From Acholeplasmatales bacterium (GTDB lineage: Bacteria; Bacillota_I; Bacilli_A; Acholeplasmatales; Anaeroplasmataceae): DNA of 64,000 nucleotides. Each line of letters opens with the position of its first letter. The first letter of the stretch is position 1. A program made the translations under genes and the position numbers. The DNA lies in NCBI GenBank assembly GCA_016288855.1, contig JAEELJ010000013.1:1-64000 (forward strand). Reading direction: 5' to 3'. The notes beneath the pieces were generated by a model. That model saw nothing but the letters and a program-made list of their open reading frames with translations, was not told where the DNA came from and searched no databases. Of the stretch, positions 41,644-50,643 are shown in pieces.

Positions 41644-41658
41644 TAAGGAGTTGTAATA

Positions 41659-42210
41659 ATGAGTAAAAATCTTGAGCGTGAATTTGCATTACATTGTTCA
41701 CCAGCATTATGTGGAATTAAACCTTCCAATTTAGTTAGTCTTTCTATAAGAGATTTTGATATTGAAAAAGAAGTTTTAGAATTAAATAAGAAGTTTGGTC
41801 CAAGAATATGTTTTAGAATTATGAAAAAAGAAGAAGATAGGTGTTTAATACTAATTTATAGAACAAAGCTCTTGGAGAAAACACTATTTAATGAAGACAC
41901 TATGATGTTTTTAAAGAAAGAAGGGTATCCTTACATTAAGGATATAGACACATTGCTAGATTGTTTGGAAATAAGAATGATAACTAAACAAGAGTTTCCA
42001 CATGAAATTGGTGTATTTTTAGGATATGATTTATCTGATGTACTACATTTCATTAATAAAGATAAGAGATGCATTCATACAGGATATTGGAAGGTGTATT
42101 CTAATTTAGAACTTAAGCTTGAGATTTTTAATCGTTATACAAAATGCCGTGATTGCGTTATTAGGCTTCTAAATAGAGGCTACTCAATTGAGAATTTTAT
42201 GAGGGTATAG
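41659..42210 (+). CDS. DUF3793 family protein
   Basis: FALHCSPALCGIKPSNLVSL...HEIGVFLGYDLSDVLHFI typical of DUF3793. Confidence 0.85.
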   Translation: MSKNLEREFALHCSPALCGIKPSNLVSLSIRDFDIEKEVLELNKKFGPRICFRIMKKEEDRCLILIYRTKLLEKTLFNEDTMMFLKKEGYPYIKDIDTLLDCLEIRMITKQEFPHEIGVFLGYDLSDVLHFINKDKRCIHTGYWKVYSNLELKLEIFNRYTKCRDCVIRLLNRGYSIENFMRV

Positions 42211-42219
42211 AGGAGGATT

Positions 42220-42624
42220 ATGATGAACGCAGTAGTTATTTATTGGTCAGCTACAGGTAATACTGAAGCAATTGCAGAAAAAATTTCTAATACATTAGGT
42301 GTTGAAGCAAAAAAGGTATCTGATGTAACTGTTGATGAGGCTTTAAAGTATGATACTTTAATTCTAGGTTGTCCTGCGATGGGAGCTGAAGAATTAGAAG
42401 ATACAGAATTTAGACCTTTCTATGATGAATTAGTGTCTAAGGGTCAAGATAAGAAATATGCATTCTTCGGTGCATACGGCTGGGGCGGCGGAGAATGGAT
42501 GAACAATTGGTTAAGTGAAGCATCAAGCCAAGGCTTAAATGTTTTAGGTTCTATTATTTCATCTGGTGGTGCTGATGAAATTGAAGGAGATTTCGACAGC
42601 TTTATTAGTGCAATTAAAGCATAA
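42220..42624 (+). CDS. flavodoxin
   Basis: VVIYWSATGNTEAIAEKIS FMN-binding motif; GAYGWGGGEWM. Confidence 0.93.
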   Translation: MMNAVVIYWSATGNTEAIAEKISNTLGVEAKKVSDVTVDEALKYDTLILGCPAMGAEELEDTEFRPFYDELVSKGQDKKYAFFGAYGWGGGEWMNNWLSEASSQGLNVLGSIISSGGADEIEGDFDSFISAIKA

Positions 42625-42635
42625 AAAAATTAATG

Positions 42636-42660
42636 TAGGATGAGTTAAACTCATCCTTTA
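42636..42660 (+). terminator. weak terminator/hairpin
   Basis: aggatgagttaaactcatcct + ttta. Confidence 0.5.
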
Positions 42661-42724
42661 AAATAAGCAATAATTCAATAATTGATAAACTATTCAATTA
42701 ATAAATGATGAAAGGAGTGATAAT

Positions 42725-43519
42725 ATGTTTTTTGAATTTATATTATCTTGGAAATTAGTATTGGCTTTAGTAATTCCATTTTTAGGAACTATGCTAGGTT
42801 CAGCAATGGTATTTTTATTAAAAAAAGAATTAAATACTAAATTATTAAAAGTTTTATTGGGATTTGCATCAGGAGTTATGATTGCTGCATCAATATGGAG
42901 TCTTTTAGAACCAGCTATTAATTCATTTGGTGATAACGACTACTTAAAGTGGCTAGCACCATCAATTGGATTTATTGTTGGAATCTTATTCTTATTATTC
43001 TTAGATGTAGTAACTCCACATACACATTTAGATGCTACAGAAGAAGGACCTAATAAAGCAAAATTAAGTAAAACTTCAAAAATGCTACTTGCGGTAACTA
43101 TTCATAATATTCCAGAAGGCTTAGCAGTAGGTGTATTACTTGCTGGTGTAATCTCAGGTACTATTTCAGAAGGTGCAGCACTAACTTTAGCAATTGGTAT
43201 TGCAATTCAAAATTTCCCTGAGGGTGCTATTATTTCAATGCCTTTAAAGGAAACTGGCGTATCAAAATTAAAAGCGTTCGCTTTAGGAACATTATCAGGA
43301 GCAGTAGAACCTGTTGCATCATTACTTGCAATTCTTTTAACATCATTCACTCAATTCATTCTTCCTTATACATTATCTTTTGCCGCAGGTGCTATGATTT
43401 ATGTTGTATCAGAAGAATTAATACCTGAATATAATGAAGGAGAACATTCAAACTTAGGTACAATAGGCTTAGCAATAGGATTTGTTGTTATGATGTCACT
43501 AGATATTGCTTTAGGATAA
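42725..43519 (+). CDS. ZIP family metal transporter (ZupT-like)
   Basis: HNIPEGLAVGVLLAGVISG; QNFPEGAIISMPL. Confidence 0.93.
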   Translation: MFFEFILSWKLVLALVIPFLGTMLGSAMVFLLKKELNTKLLKVLLGFASGVMIAASIWSLLEPAINSFGDNDYLKWLAPSIGFIVGILFLLFLDVVTPHTHLDATEEGPNKAKLSKTSKMLLAVTIHNIPEGLAVGVLLAGVISGTISEGAALTLAIGIAIQNFPEGAIISMPLKETGVSKLKAFALGTLSGAVEPVASLLAILLTSFTQFILPYTLSFAAGAMIYVVSEELIPEYNEGEHSNLGTIGLAIGFVVMMSLDIALG

Positions 43520-43556
43520 AAAAAGACTAAAATCTTTTGATTTTAGCCTTTTGATT

Positions 43557-44093
43557 CTATAAGCTGAAATTTGGTGCAGCCTTTAAAGAATTACATAATG
43601 CTTTAATAATATCGTCGATTGAATCTTTACAATCGTCTTTAATCCACATTATTGCAAGACTATATAATGCACCTGCATAGATATGTGCCATAATCTTATA
43701 TTCTTGATTAGATTTATCTTCAATAGAATCTAAGAAAGTAGTAGTTATAATATCAAGATATAATTGTTCCATATGATTATTTATTAAAGCTTGCATCTTT
43801 TCTTTATTAGATCTTAAATTTTCTAATGTTCTTGTAGTAACTGTTCTAAAAATGTTAACATCATTTAAATCTAATTCATTAAACTGAGCTTTAAAGAATT
43901 CTTCATTAGCTTTAAAATATCCATTAATAATATCAGTTTTTGTTTTAAAATATTTATAAAAAGTTACTCTTGAAACACCAGCCTTTGCGCAAACCTCAAG
44001 AATTGTAATTTTATCAACTGATTTGGTTTTTAGAATAATAAAGAATGCTTCTATAATATATTCTTTAGAAGAGTGTAATGTTTTTGTTTCCAT
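43557..44093 (-). CDS. TetR family transcriptional regulator
   Basis: ITILEVCAKAGVSRVTFYKYFKTKTDIINGYF HTH. Confidence 0.9.
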   Translation of the reverse strand: METKTLHSSKEYIIEAFFIILKTKSVDKITILEVCAKAGVSRVTFYKYFKTKTDIINGYFKANEEFFKAQFNELDLNDVNIFRTVTTRTLENLRSNKEKMQALINNHMEQLYLDIITTTFLDSIEDKSNQEYKIMAHIYAGALYSLAIMWIKDDCKDSIDDIIKALCNSLKAAPNFSL

Positions 44094-44122
44094 AAATTTG
44101 ACCTCCTTATTTAATTAACAAT

Positions 44123-44157
44123 TGTAAACTTACATCTATTATTATAGTGTAAATACA
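44123..44157. promoter_or_regulatory. candidate TetR operators TGTAA-AC-TTACA and TGTA-AA-TACA
   Basis: Palindromes at 44123-44134 and 44148-44157, centres 24 bp apart, in the divergent tetR/AKR intergenic region. Confidence 0.6.
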
Positions 44158-44248
44158 AAATTATGTCAATATTTTTTGACTATATTAATAATAACATCTT
44201 TTTTAATAAATTAAATAATATTATAATAATAAATAGAGGTGAACGATT

Positions 44249-45100
44249 TTGGAATTCAAATTAAATAATGGAGTTATTATACCTGAGATTGGCTTTGGAA
44301 CATGGATGATTGATGACAAAGAAGTCAAAGATATTGTTAAAAATGCAATAGATTTAGGATATAATTTAATAGATACTGCAGAAGCCTATGGAAATGAAAA
44401 AGGTGTTGGTGCAGCAATAAGAGATTCTGGATACCCTAGAAATTATATTTTTGTTACAACAAAATTAGATGGTAATGTAAAAAATATTAAAGATGCTAAA
44501 AAATGTTTCCAGGATTCTTATAAAAAGCTAGATATTGGTGCAATAGACCTAATGCTTATACATTCTCCACAACCTTGGGGTGAATGGAAGGATAAGAATA
44601 AGAGATATTTTAAAGAAAATCTTGAAATATGGGGTATGCTTGAAGAAGAATACCTATATGGACGCGTTAGAGCAATAGGAGTTTCTAATTTCATGATTGA
44701 TGATTTAGAAAATATCTTAAATAATTGTAATGTTAAACCAATGGTTAATCAAATATTAGCTCATATTGGTAATATGCCTTTTGATTTAATTAATTATTGC
44801 AAGAAGAATGGAATTATTGTTGAAGCATATTCTCCATTTGGACATGGGCCAATTTTAAATAATAAAGAAATAATTAAAATGGCAGATTGGTATGGTGTTA
44901 AGCCTACAAATATTTGTATAAAATATCTAATGCAGCACGGATTAATTCCACTACCTAAGGCTACAAGCAATGAACATATAAAAGATAATTTAAATCTAGA
45001 TTTTACAATATCAGATGATGATATGAAAAAATTAGATAATATTAAAGATAATGATTATAAGGAATATTCTAAATTCCCAGTATTTTCAAATAAGGAGTAA
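44249..45100 (+). CDS. aldo/keto reductase (TTG start)
   Basis: NGVIIPEIGFGTWMIDD...DTAEAYGNEKGVG; SD gaggtga before TTG. Confidence 0.92.
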   Translation: MEFKLNNGVIIPEIGFGTWMIDDKEVKDIVKNAIDLGYNLIDTAEAYGNEKGVGAAIRDSGYPRNYIFVTTKLDGNVKNIKDAKKCFQDSYKKLDIGAIDLMLIHSPQPWGEWKDKNKRYFKENLEIWGMLEEEYLYGRVRAIGVSNFMIDDLENILNNCNVKPMVNQILAHIGNMPFDLINYCKKNGIIVEAYSPFGHGPILNNKEIIKMADWYGVKPTNICIKYLMQHGLIPLPKATSNEHIKDNLNLDFTISDDDMKKLDNIKDNDYKEYSKFPVFSNKE

Positions 45101-45105
45101 ATAAA

Positions 45106-45660
45106 ATGAAAGAATTTAAAAAGAACACATGGTTTTATCCATTACCTGTAACAATAATTGGAACATATGATGAAAATATGAACGCTAACGCAATGAATGC
45201 TGCTTGGGCAACGATTTATGATTATAATACAGTAATATTAAACTTAGGCCATCATAAAACAACAGATAATTTAGAATTAAATAAAGCATTCACTTTAGCT
45301 TTCGCAACTAAAGATACATTAGAAGCATCAGATTATGTTGGCTTAGTATCTTTTGAAAAAGAACCTAATAAAATAAAGAATGCAGGACTTACACCAATGA
45401 AAGCTCCTAATGTAAATGCACCTTTATTTAAGGAATATCCATTAACATTAGAATGTAAGGTAAGAAGTATTGATGAGGATTACCATGTCATTGGTGATAT
45501 AGTTGCAATACAAGCAGATGAAAAAATTTTAACAGATGGAAATGTTGATCCAAAGAAGTTAAATGCGATATCTTTTGACCCAATCAACCATAATTATCTA
45601 CTATTAAGTGGTGAAATTGCAGGAGAAGCATTCAAAGCTGGATTAAAGTACAAAAAATAA
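45106..45660 (+). CDS. flavin reductase family protein
   Basis: PLPVTIIGTYDENMNANAMNAAWATIYDYNTVILNL. Confidence 0.85.
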   Translation: MKEFKKNTWFYPLPVTIIGTYDENMNANAMNAAWATIYDYNTVILNLGHHKTTDNLELNKAFTLAFATKDTLEASDYVGLVSFEKEPNKIKNAGLTPMKAPNVNAPLFKEYPLTLECKVRSIDEDYHVIGDIVAIQADEKILTDGNVDPKKLNAISFDPINHNYLLLSGEIAGEAFKAGLKYKK

Positions 45661-45718
45661 TTTAAAAAAGCGTAAATTTGTCCTACATTTGTCTACATTT
45701 TTGTGATATAATAATTGA

Positions 45719-45870
45719 TGAATTAGATAGGTAATGTAAATATTTAGATTATGTATTCCCCCAAATTTCATAAGTACTAAAATACATTATTCTACCTAAT
45801 TTAAAACAAACAATCTCTTAATGAAGTCCTCGTTTCTGTCCCCCAATAGGAACGAGGATTTCACTTTTTT
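45719..45870 (+). ncRNA. candidate structured sRNA (or leader) with two UCCCCC hairpin loops
   Basis: Extended -10 TGATATAAT (45704-45712); long hairpin AATTAGATAGGTAATGTA...TTTAG.TTATG[TATTCCCCCAAATTT]CATAA.CTAAA...TACATTATTCTACCTAATT (45721-45801); terminator GAAGTCCTCGTTTC[tgtcccccaata]GGAACGAGGATTTC + T6 (45823-45870). Confidence 0.65.
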
Positions 45871-45947
45871 ATAAGCTTTTTTATGTATTTACTTTTAATT
45901 TTATTAAAAAATTTATATAATTAATTTGTATGGAGGAATAATTAATT

Positions 45948-46979
45948 ATGGAATTAGTTTCTGCAATAATTTTAATATTAGGTGTATTCTTAATATATTT
46001 GATAGCAATGGAATTATATACAATATTATTTAGAATGACTGGATTAACAAAAGAAAAAGCTAAGTTTCAAGTTATTTCTATGATCACAACAGCCGGATTT
46101 ACTACAAGTGAGTCCGAAATAATTACATCTTCAAGAATAAGAAGAAGAATTGCTTCTGCAGCAATGATTACTGGTACATTATTCTCAGTTGTAATTATCT
46201 CATTAATAATTAACCTATTTACTAAATTACAAAATACAGATGCTAATTACTTAGAGCATGCAAAGTGGATTGGAGTTTCATTCGCAGCATTCTTTTTAAT
46301 TTTAATATTATTTAAATTACCTATAACAACAAAATTATTTGAAAAGTTTGTTGAATGGGTTGCAAACACATTCTTCCATGTTAATTCAACTAATAATGTT
46401 ATTACACAATTAGATGCATATGGTTCTGATGCAATTGAAGAAGTAACAATTAATATTGTTCCTGAAGAATTAGTAGGTAAAACATTAGCTCAATCAAACC
46501 TAAAAGCAAGATATCATTTAAATATAATGATGCTACAAAGAAATAAAAGAACAATAATTATTACTAAAGATACTGTTATTCAAAAGAAGGATGTTATATT
46601 AGTTTTTGGACCTAAAAAATTAATTGAAGATTTCTTTGATGTTACAAAGAATGTAAGTGAAGAAGATGACCTATCAATTAAGAATTCAATTACTGTAATT
46701 GATAATTATGGTGATGATGCAATTACTGAAATTGAGGTTAATATTGTACCAAATGAATTAGTAAATACACCACTTATTAAATCTGGTATTAAAAATGTTT
46801 ATGATTTAAATGTATTAACAATTAAACGTGGCGATACTTCAATTAAGGTTGATAAGGATACAGTAATTTTAGAAAATGATATTGTAGTCGTATTTGGTGC
46901 CTATAAAAACATGGAAAAATTATTTATTGAAAGTGTTATAACAACTAAAGATGAAAAAGAAGAAGCACATATCGGCTGA
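45948..46979 (+). CDS. membrane protein with two RCK_C/TrkA-C domains
   Basis: N-terminal TMs; two repeats IEEVTINIVPEELVGKTLAQSNLKARYHLNIMMLQR and ITEIEVNIVPNELVNTPLIKSGIKNVYDLNVLTIKR. Confidence 0.8.
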   Translation: MELVSAIILILGVFLIYLIAMELYTILFRMTGLTKEKAKFQVISMITTAGFTTSESEIITSSRIRRRIASAAMITGTLFSVVIISLIINLFTKLQNTDANYLEHAKWIGVSFAAFFLILILFKLPITTKLFEKFVEWVANTFFHVNSTNNVITQLDAYGSDAIEEVTINIVPEELVGKTLAQSNLKARYHLNIMMLQRNKRTIIITKDTVIQKKDVILVFGPKKLIEDFFDVTKNVSEEDDLSIKNSITVIDNYGDDAITEIEVNIVPNELVNTPLIKSGIKNVYDLNVLTIKRGDTSIKVDKDTVILENDIVVVFGAYKNMEKLFIESVITTKDEKEEAHIG

Positions 46980-46993
46980 TATGTGCTATTTTT
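46964..46993 (+). terminator. terminator overlapping stop codon
   Basis: AGCACATATC ggct GATATGTGCT + T-run. Confidence 0.8.
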
Positions 46994-47020
46994 TATAAAA
47001 AAAAATAACTAACCATAAGG

Positions 47021-48691
47021 TTAGTCATTTTTATGATTGAAATAATTATTAATTGCAGAAATTAATGCAAGAATAGATGCTGCAATAATATCATCTTGAA
47101 TACCAGTACCCCAATATTCCTTATCTCCAAATTTAACTGAAACATAAGCTGCAGCTTCACTCTTAGAAGTTGATTCTAATGAATGCTCTGAATAATTAGT
47201 TAGTACATAATCTAGGTTATAGCATGCTTTTATTGCGTTAGATACAGCATCTAATCTACCATTACCTTCAGCTAATGTATTATCTTGCTTACCATTCATT
47301 AATGTTGAAAGCATTACTTTAAATGTCTTATCTTCACGAATGAAATGATATTCATTTAATGCAAGTGGAGCTTTTAGGTTAACGAAGTTATCTAAGAATA
47401 TAGAATTTACATCGTTAGGTGTTAATTCAGTGTGATTCTTATCAGATACATCTTTTACTAAATAACCAACAGTTTCTCTCATCTTTGTAGGGATTTCAAG
47501 ACCAAAGTTAGTTTCTAGTATATAGCAAATACCACCTTTACCTGATTGAGAATTAATTCTAATTACATCAGCACTATATTCTCTTGAAATATCAGATGGA
47601 TCAAGTGGAAGATATGGAACATTCCATTCATTAATCTTATTTGCTTTACGATACTTCATACCCTTAGAAATAGCATCTTGGTGTGAACCAGAGAAAGCAG
47701 CAAATACGAACTTTCCAGAATATGGTTGTCTTTCATAAACCTTCATTTCAGTAACTGATTCATATAATTTAACAATTGCAGGCATATCATGGAAATCTAG
47801 GATCGGATCAACACCATGAGTATACATATTTAATGCAAGAGTAATAATATCTACATTACCAGTTCTTTCACCATTACCAAATAATGTACCTTCAATTCTA
47901 TCTCCACCAGCAAGAAGACCTAGTTCAGCATCTGCAACACCAGTTCCGCGGTCATTATGTGGGTGAAGTGAGATTAATACATTTTCTCTTTCATGTAAAT
48001 TCTTAGAGAAGAATTCAATTTGTTGAGCATATACATGAGGTAAAGACATTTCAACAGTAGCAGGAAGATTGATTATAACCTTTTTATCCTTTGTTGGTTT
48101 AAATACATCAATTACTGCATTACATACTTCTAAAGCATAATCAACTTCAGTACCTGTAAATGATTCAGGTGAATATTCATATAAGAAATTACCATTTGTT
48201 TCAGCAGCAAGCTCAACTAGCATTTTAGCTCCTTCAACAGCTAATTCCTTAATTTCTTCCTTAGATTTTTTAAATACCTGTTCTCTTTGAGCAACTGAAG
48301 TAGAATTGTATAAATGTACAATTGCTTGCTTGCAACCTTCAAGAGCCTTAAATGTTTTCTTAATGATATGAGGTCTTGCCTGTGTTAAAACTTGAATTGT
48401 AACATCATCTGGAATCATATCACCATCAATTAATGTTCTTAAGAATTCATATTCAGTTTCAGAAGCAGCAGGGAAGCCAACTTCAATTTGCTTGAAACCA
48501 ATTTTAACTAACAGTTTAAAAAATTCTACCTTTTGATCTAATGACATTGGCTTTACTAATGCCTGATTGCCATCTCTTAAATCAACACTACACCAAATAG
48601 GTGCATGATCAATATAATCCTTTTTTACCCAATCATTACATGAAACGGGTGGAAGGAAATAACCTTTAGAATATTTTTCAAAACCTTTCAT
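47021..48691 (-). CDS. leuA: 2-isopropylmalate synthase (LeuA, long type)
   Basis: APIWCSVDLRDGNQALVKPMSLDQKVEFFKLLVKIGFKQIEVGFPAAS. Confidence 0.94.
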   Translation of the reverse strand: MKGFEKYSKGYFLPPVSCNDWVKKDYIDHAPIWCSVDLRDGNQALVKPMSLDQKVEFFKLLVKIGFKQIEVGFPAASETEYEFLRTLIDGDMIPDDVTIQVLTQARPHIIKKTFKALEGCKQAIVHLYNSTSVAQREQVFKKSKEEIKELAVEGAKMLVELAAETNGNFLYEYSPESFTGTEVDYALEVCNAVIDVFKPTKDKKVIINLPATVEMSLPHVYAQQIEFFSKNLHERENVLISLHPHNDRGTGVADAELGLLAGGDRIEGTLFGNGERTGNVDIITLALNMYTHGVDPILDFHDMPAIVKLYESVTEMKVYERQPYSGKFVFAAFSGSHQDAISKGMKYRKANKINEWNVPYLPLDPSDISREYSADVIRINSQSGKGGICYILETNFGLEIPTKMRETVGYLVKDVSDKNHTELTPNDVNSIFLDNFVNLKAPLALNEYHFIREDKTFKVMLSTLMNGKQDNTLAEGNGRLDAVSNAIKACYNLDYVLTNYSEHSLESTSKSEAAAYVSVKFGDKEYWGTGIQDDIIAASILALISAINNYFNHKND

Positions 48692-48932
48692 AATTTTGTA
48701 CCTCCATTTATTGGTTGTTATTCGTACAAAGCCAATAGATATTGTTATTATATCACATAAATAAAAAACTAGTCAAATAATATATGTATATATTATAGTT
48801 TTATTGAATAATATATTTAAAATAGAATATATAGTAAGCGTTATAATATTATTTAACCTTTATTAATTGGGCATTTTATGATATATTAAATAGGGTGTTT
48901 TTTTTAAAAATGAACTAGATGGAGGTCTTTAT

Positions 48933-50618
48933 ATGGAAAATAATATCAATATAAAAAATCCTAAATATGACTTACAAAGAGTTTCATATGTTAAAAAGAT
49001 AATAATGCTTTTTGCTTTATTTTTTAAGCTTGGTGTAGTTAATTTTGGTGGTGGCTATGCTTTATTACCATTATTAACAAGAGAATTATGTGATAAAAGA
49101 GGTTGGGCAACTGAAGAAGAGCTAGCAAATTATTATGCAGTAGGACAGTGTACACCTGGTGCAATCGCAGTAAATGTTTCTACTTTTATTGGCTATAAGA
49201 TTGCAGGAATGCTAGGTGGTATTGTTGCTACATTAGGTTTCGTGTTCCCAGCTTTTATAATAATTTTTATTATTGCTTCACTTTTAACAAATTTTAGTGA
49301 AAATCCTTTTGTAAAAAATGCAATTGCTGGTGTTAATGTCGTAGTTGTTGTATTAATTTTATCTGCGATAATTAAATTATCTAAGAAATCAATTGTTGAT
49401 AAATGGGGCGTTTTAATTGCAACATTTGTAGCTTTAATGTCAATTATTTTTAATATAATTCCTTTATATGTATATGTTATTTTAGCTGCTTTTTATGGAA
49501 TTTTAGTTTCATTTTTAAAGGAAAAAAATGAAAAGAAGAAAGTAGAAAATATAAAACCTATTGATGATGGAAAGACTATTAATCCTGAAGAAAAAGAATA
49601 TTATGAAAATAATAAAATTGAAGAAGATATAGTTAAGGACTATCAAGAAGAAACTAAAACTACTAATTTAGTTAAGGATGATACAGTAATTTTTTCTTCA
49701 AAAGAAGAAAAAAAGAAAAATATTCTTTCTTTTATATCTGGTTTTGTTGTTGGTGCATTAGTTGGTGTATTAGGATATATTTCATTTATATTTGTTAAAA
49801 ATAAGAAATATAGAGAAGGTATGTTTGCAACATCATTCTTATGGTTAATAATGTTTGCATGTACATTTGTTTTAATAACTACATCATCTCCAGTATTCTT
49901 TGATATTTATTTTAATTTCTTTAGAATTGGCTTCTGTGCATTCGGTGGTGGACTTGCAACATTCCCATTCCTACAAGAGCTTGGTGTATCAACTGGTTGG
50001 TTTACTCAAACTGAGCTTTCAACAATGCTTGCAGTTTCAGAATCAACTCCAGGTGCAATGGGAATTAATATGTCTACATATGTTGGATATAATGTTTGTA
50101 TTGACCTTGAAACATTTGATAATATGAATATAGTTTTAAAATACATATTATCATTCTTTGGTTCAATGATTTCTACATTAGGTCTTGTTACTCCATCAAT
50201 TATTGTTATTATCATTATTTCATTATTCTTAGAAAAGTTTAATAACAATAAGTATGTTAAATGGATATTCTATGGACTTCGTGCTGCATCAATTGGCTTA
50301 ATTATAAAAGCTGGTTATTCAGTATTAGAAGAAGCTATATTTACTAACGCATTAGAAGGTACATCTAAGACTATTTGTAATGGTGTATTTAATAATTTAA
50401 GAATTATACAGGTATTTAATCAGGTAAAGGATATTGAGGGATTAAATTTCTTTAATGCATTAGCAAGCTATTTTGAAATATTAATTGATTATAAGTGCTT
50501 GGCTTTTGGGGCAGTTATGACAATTTTAGTATTTAAATTTAAAAAGCATCCAGTATTATACATTGCGATTGGTGCTTTAGCAGGTATCATTTTCCAAATG
50601 GGAAATGTTTCATTATAA
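48933..50618 (+). CDS. chrA: chromate transporter (fused two-domain ChrA)
   Basis: Two CHR domains: LGVVNFGGGYALLPLL...QCTPGAIAVNVSTFIGYK and IGFCAFGGGLATFPFLQ...ESTPGAMGINMSTYVGYN. Confidence 0.88.
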   Translation: MENNINIKNPKYDLQRVSYVKKIIMLFALFFKLGVVNFGGGYALLPLLTRELCDKRGWATEEELANYYAVGQCTPGAIAVNVSTFIGYKIAGMLGGIVATLGFVFPAFIIIFIIASLLTNFSENPFVKNAIAGVNVVVVVLILSAIIKLSKKSIVDKWGVLIATFVALMSIIFNIIPLYVYVILAAFYGILVSFLKEKNEKKKVENIKPIDDGKTINPEEKEYYENNKIEEDIVKDYQEETKTTNLVKDDTVIFSSKEEKKKNILSFISGFVVGALVGVLGYISFIFVKNKKYREGMFATSFLWLIMFACTFVLITTSSPVFFDIYFNFFRIGFCAFGGGLATFPFLQELGVSTGWFTQTELSTMLAVSESTPGAMGINMSTYVGYNVCIDLETFDNMNIVLKYILSFFGSMISTLGLVTPSIIVIIIISLFLEKFNNNKYVKWIFYGLRAASIGLIIKAGYSVLEEAIFTNALEGTSKTICNGVFNNLRIIQVFNQVKDIEGLNFFNALASYFEILIDYKCLAFGAVMTILVFKFKKHPVLYIAIGALAGIIFQMGNVSL

Positions 50619-50643
50619 AAATATTAATTAATATAGGTGAATT

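Noticed and set aside
45721-45870. c-di-AMP (ydaO) riboswitch upstream of the RCK_C gene
   Set aside because: Genomic context is suggestive, but I could not identify the conserved ydaO core motifs; the layout is one long arm plus a terminator. Kept as an unclassified RNA.
46998-47032. ACTAACC-ATAA-GGTTAGT as a third copy of the AGTTA-N4-TAACT operator
   Set aside because: It lies between convergent gene ends next to A/T runs, fitting a bidirectional terminator better.
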